Notes under the pieces: generated by a model | What the model saw: only the letters and a program-made list of their open reading frames with translations | Database searches by the model: none | Told to the model about the DNA's origin: nothing | Shown here: positions 61,716-64,000 of the stretch, piece after piece | Position numbering within the stretch: the first letter of the stretch is position 1 | Layout: the number at the start of each line of letters is the position of its first letter | From: Bacillus licheniformis DSM 13 = ATCC 14580 | GTDB lineage: Bacteria; Bacillota; Bacilli; Bacillales; Bacillaceae | NCBI RefSeq assembly: GCF_000011645.1 | Contig: NC_006270.3 | Span: 2,539,501 to 2,603,500 of the forward strand | Length of the DNA stretch: 64,000 nucleotides | Reading direction: 5' to 3' | Program-made: the position numbers and the translations under genes

Positions 61716-62160
61716 TATTGGCTTGTTACTCTTCCGTGTCTTTCATAAGCCCTGCATGAGATTCAGCATGAGTTAGTTGAGCATGTCCTAAGAGTTTTAG
61801 GTGTACTCTTTTTGAGCGGGACCCACTGTACTTCCCTTAAAAATATAGTGGCCTTTTGCGATTCTAATATGACAGTTGAATTTACATCAAAATGAGTTCT
61901 ACTTTTAGTCGATGGTGTTTTGCCTAGTTGTTTGCTCTTTAGATATTTTATCAATATAATCGTCCAGCGTACAATTGTCCAATGAACGATAGCACTGATG
62001 CTTACGGTGATTTTATCTATTTCCAGCTTGAGCCCCGAGACAATTTCCGCCCCTTTCAAATCCGCGTTTTTCACTTCATGATCCAAAAAAGGGTCTTCCA
62101 TATAAGAATCGTATCCCCTGTGCTTGGCAATCAAGTGGTTTATTCTTAACTTTAGGAGCG
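61716..62160 (-). pseudogene. Degenerate coding stretch, possible toxin remnant
   Basis: Protein-like segments lie in all three minus frames. A 123-aa frame (61763-62134) begins with KHRGYDSYMEDPFLDHEVKN. Another frame reads LDDYIDKISKEQTTRQNTID, a third IAKGHYIFKGSTVGPAQKEY, and the last KLLGHAQLTHAESHAGLMKD, ending about 35 bases before the 61682 start. This pattern suggests one gene with several frameshifts, in the position where a toxin tail would be. Confidence 0.4.
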
Positions 62161-62203
62161 GTTATTAAACATATATTTAACTTGCGATTGAGTTCTTTCA
62201 TAA

Positions 62204-62713
62204 TTAAAATAACTTTATAAACGCTTCTCTATTTGTGGGGATCTCCTCTTTTGCACTCTGATAAACCTCAATGCCCTTTCTTATCTTTTCAACCTCTTTC
62301 GATGTGATAAAACCAGTTTCCACCGTACTATTTAAAAAGATGGTAATGCTATCTTTATTTATACCCTCTAACGCTTGTGGCAAATGTTTTACTTTTTCTT
62401 TTTTATAAGCTTCCCAAGAAGTATAAGCGACAGCATCAACTAGTAGCGACCACAGCCTGGCAATATTCGAGTCTTCTTCTTCCTCAGCAAATTCTGAAAT
62501 TCCTGTAAAGTCTGCGTTATCAATTAGCTCGTATAAGTCATCACCAGTAACGGCATGAGATTCAACCCATAACCAACATTTGTCCAATGCTTCTCTTCCT
62601 TCCGGATGCCTTTCATCATCTTTGCTGATTACAGAAAATACTCTTTCGGCAACTGTTAAAACAAAGCCTACTTTAACTTTATTTTGCAAATTGTCCAAAA
62701 ATATATTATTCAT
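62204..62713 (-). CDS. Imm6-like immunity protein
   Basis: 169 aa, soluble and acidic. GREALDKCWLWVESH, DDLYELIDNADFTGISEF and VDAVAYTSWEAYKKEKVKHLPQ look like the Imm6 family of polymorphic toxin immunity proteins (from memory), and are clearly shared with the partial gene at 63600. RBS GGGAGGG. Its start overlaps the stop of the short frame 62706-62834. Confidence 0.72.
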   Translation of the reverse strand: MNNIFLDNLQNKVKVGFVLTVAERVFSVISKDDERHPEGREALDKCWLWVESHAVTGDDLYELIDNADFTGISEFAEEEEDSNIARLWSLLVDAVAYTSWEAYKKEKVKHLPQALEGINKDSITIFLNSTVETGFITSKEVEKIRKGIEVYQSAKEEIPTNREAFIKLF

Positions 62714-62834
62714 GATACCCTCCCTTATTCACGCAGACAATTGGAGTGCCGATGTGGTCGGCTGTTCTACGAAGACGCTTTTCTTTATGCTCAAACCTGT
62801 AGGAAGTGATAGGCTGAACTTCGTTGTAATTCAT
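62706..62834 (-). pseudogene. Short frame overlapping the imm6 start, likely toxin C-terminal remnant
   Basis: 42 codons from ATG at 62834 (MNYNEVQPITSYRFEHKEK) to TAA at 62706 (ending IGTPIVCVNKGGYHE). The stop overlaps the immunity start in ATGAATAA, the junction typical of a toxin followed by its immunity gene. A stop lies just before its ATG, so no longer toxin frame remains. No RBS is evident. Confidence 0.5.
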
Positions 62835-62945
62835 TTACCTTTATATACATTAACTCATTGTCAACACTAACCTGTATCAAATTTCTAAAAAACCTTGAAA
62901 AGCATACAGCTAATCAAGGCTTGAAATGATTATATTTATTTTTTC

Positions 62946-63448
62946 TTATTCATTGCTGTTAGATGGGACAAACACAATAAATTCCCCTTTAGGATATGTT
63001 CCCTTCCAACCGCAAGGCCATCCGCCTTCTTTATATAACTCAAAAACCTTTTCATAAAAATTATTTGTTTTTCCATTGACCAACCGATTTAAAGCACACA
63101 TTGTGAGGTCTCCTTCAATCTCCTCATGAATATCTACATAATCAAACGGAAGAAAATGTTCAGAGTAATTTTCATAGTCACCGAAATACTCGTATAATTC
63201 ATCTTGCTGAGTAGCTAAATCTAAATCGTATATCTTTTCTGCAATATTTTCAGTTTCTAATGACTTAACATGCTCCCACACTGTATCAACTTCTTTAAAT
63301 CTTGTGACCAGGCAAAATTTTGGGCATCACTAAAATTATTAATGACTCGCAAATTAGGGACATTAAAGTTCTCATTGAAAAACATCTTGTTATTACGAAT
63401 AAAGCTCATTACTTCTTCGACTAATTGAGTGTTCTTACCAAAATTCAT
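62946..63448 (-). pseudogene. Frameshifted small acidic gene, possible immunity protein
   Basis: Frame one (63448-63257) starts MNFGKNTQLVEEVMSFIR and runs to NFAWSQD, then drifts. Frame two continues FKEVDTVWEHVKSLETEN and ends GGWPCGWKGTYPKGEFIVF. Adding one T in the TTT run at about 63296-63298 joins them to a 167-aa protein. The joined C-terminus is typical of small immunity-like proteins. A homopolymer sequencing error is possible. Confidence 0.6.
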
Positions 63449-63531
63449 TTAGATAACCACCTTTTCAATAACTCTTCGGTTGCTTCACCGCCTCTGTTCC
63501 AAATAGGGAGCTTTTTATTTTTTCCACTTTT
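63445..63531 (-). pseudogene. Short open stretch ending on the 63448 start, likely toxin tail
   Basis: 28 codons without stop, after a TAG, including KKLPIWNRGGEATEELLKRW. They end in TGA overlapping the ATG of the next frame (ATGA). The protein-like composition and overlap suggest the last residues of a lost toxin. Confidence 0.45.
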
Positions 63532-63564
63532 CTAAAATTCTTGATATTCCCATCCATTAGATAA

Positions 63565-63603
63565 AATAAGAAAGCTGGAATATCCCAACTTTCTTATTTT
63601 TAT
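63565..63603 (-). terminator. Terminator of the partial Imm6-like gene
   Basis: AAATAAGAAAG pairs with CTTTCTTATTT immediately after the stop at 63600. Confidence 0.7.
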
Positions 63604-64000
63604 TCTACACTATTAAGTAAAAAATCTTGAATGCTCTCCCTGGAAATTTTTTTCTCCCCCTCTTTTTTCAAAAACTTCAAAAAAGCTTTTTCTTTTTGAC
63701 CTGGATTTTTAGATAATAAACTAAAGTGACTATGAAATTCCTCAAATAACTCGTAAGAATCAATAGATTCGATGGTTTCAGGTAAATACTCATCTTTCTG
63801 ATATTTATATGCTTTGTAAATTGTATAAGATATTGCATCAGCAATACATATCCAAGCATCTAGATCATCTTCATTTGATTCAAGCTGCATTAAAGTTAAA
63901 ATCCCTGTGTCATCTAAATTTTCCAGGTAAGTATAAAGATCGTCTGCTTCTATATTCTTGTGTTCAAGCCACTTCCAGCAGGCATCTAATGCTTCTTTTA
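63600..64000 (-). CDS. Imm6-like immunity protein (5' end outside window)
   Basis: The frame is open from the right edge to TAA at 63600, about 132 codons. EALDACWKWLEHKNIEADDL, ENLDDTGI and ADAISYTIYKAYKYQKDEYLPE align with the gene at 62204, so these are diverged paralogues. Soluble, acidic. The start and any toxin lie beyond base 64000. Confidence 0.7.
   Translation of the reverse strand, partial: KEALDACWKWLEHKNIEADDLYTYLENLDDTGILTLMQLESNEDDLDAWICIADAISYTIYKAYKYQKDEYLPETIESIDSYELFEEFHSHFSLLSKNPGQKEKAFLKFLKKEGEKKISRESIQDFLLNSVE

Noticed and set aside
1..64000. CRISPR arrays, insertion sequences, prophage
   Set aside because: I saw no regularly spaced repeats, no transposase and no phage structural genes; accessory content is limited to the few inserted genes and the right-hand cluster.

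Overview
The window is chromosomal DNA from a Bacillus of the subtilis/licheniformis type; a B. licheniformis-group species is my best guess, by inference. The evidence is the near-continuous match in gene content, order and orientation to the B. subtilis yqh-yqg-yqf region, and SinR, TasA, PbpA, SodA and L33 sequences close to B. subtilis but clearly diverged. Relative to B. subtilis 168 as I remember it, extra genes sit at four points: an opuA operon, a lone siderophore-binding lipoprotein, a spoVAF-like gene and a zinc ABC transporter. There is also a divergent accessory tail after trmK.

Layout. 1-8.3 kb: the end of a rhodanese gene (yqhL), a glycine betaine importer (opuAA-AB-AC), and the glycine cleavage operon gcvT-gcvPA-gcvPB behind a tandem glycine riboswitch. 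8.3-14.4 kb: the SNF2 helicase yqhH, yqhG, and the biofilm switch. Here sinI-sinR lies beside the matrix operon tapA-sipW-tasA, which has several SinR boxes upstream. 14.4-18.7 kb: yqzG, yqzE and the competence pseudopilus operon comGA-GG. 18.8-25.5 kb: rsbRD, tRNA-Gln, mgsR with a sigma-B promoter, yqgY, yqgX, yqgW, yqgV, yqgU, yqgT and a Fur-box lipoprotein. 25.6-35.9 kb: the LtaS-like yqgS, glcK, yqgQ, a spoVAF-like gene, rhomboid yqgP, yqgO, yqgN, rpmGA, yqgM, yqgL, yqzC and yqzD.

36-45.6 kb: the phosphate importer pstS-C-A-BA-BB with phased PhoP boxes, pbpA, the transporter yqgE, sodA and yqgC. 45.7-58.9 kb: yqgB, yqfZ, ispG, yqfX, yqfW, a zinc module (zur plus ABC ATPase and permease, with a Zur-box-like site), yqfU, yqfT, nfo, cshB, vrrA/yqfQ, ispH, yqfO and trmK. 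IspG and IspH are the last two MEP-pathway enzymes.

59-64 kb is accessory and partly decayed. It starts with an endonuclease V gene broken by a one-base frameshift. Then come minus-strand small acidic proteins that look like immunity proteins of polymorphic toxins, including two paralogues resembling the Imm6 family. Two of them are preceded by short reading frames whose stop codon overlaps the immunity start. I read these as leftover C-terminal tails of toxins, so the region looks like a graveyard of toxin-tip/immunity cassettes. Since everything is transcribed leftward, an intact toxin would be expected to the right of base 64000. This is the most interesting part of the window.
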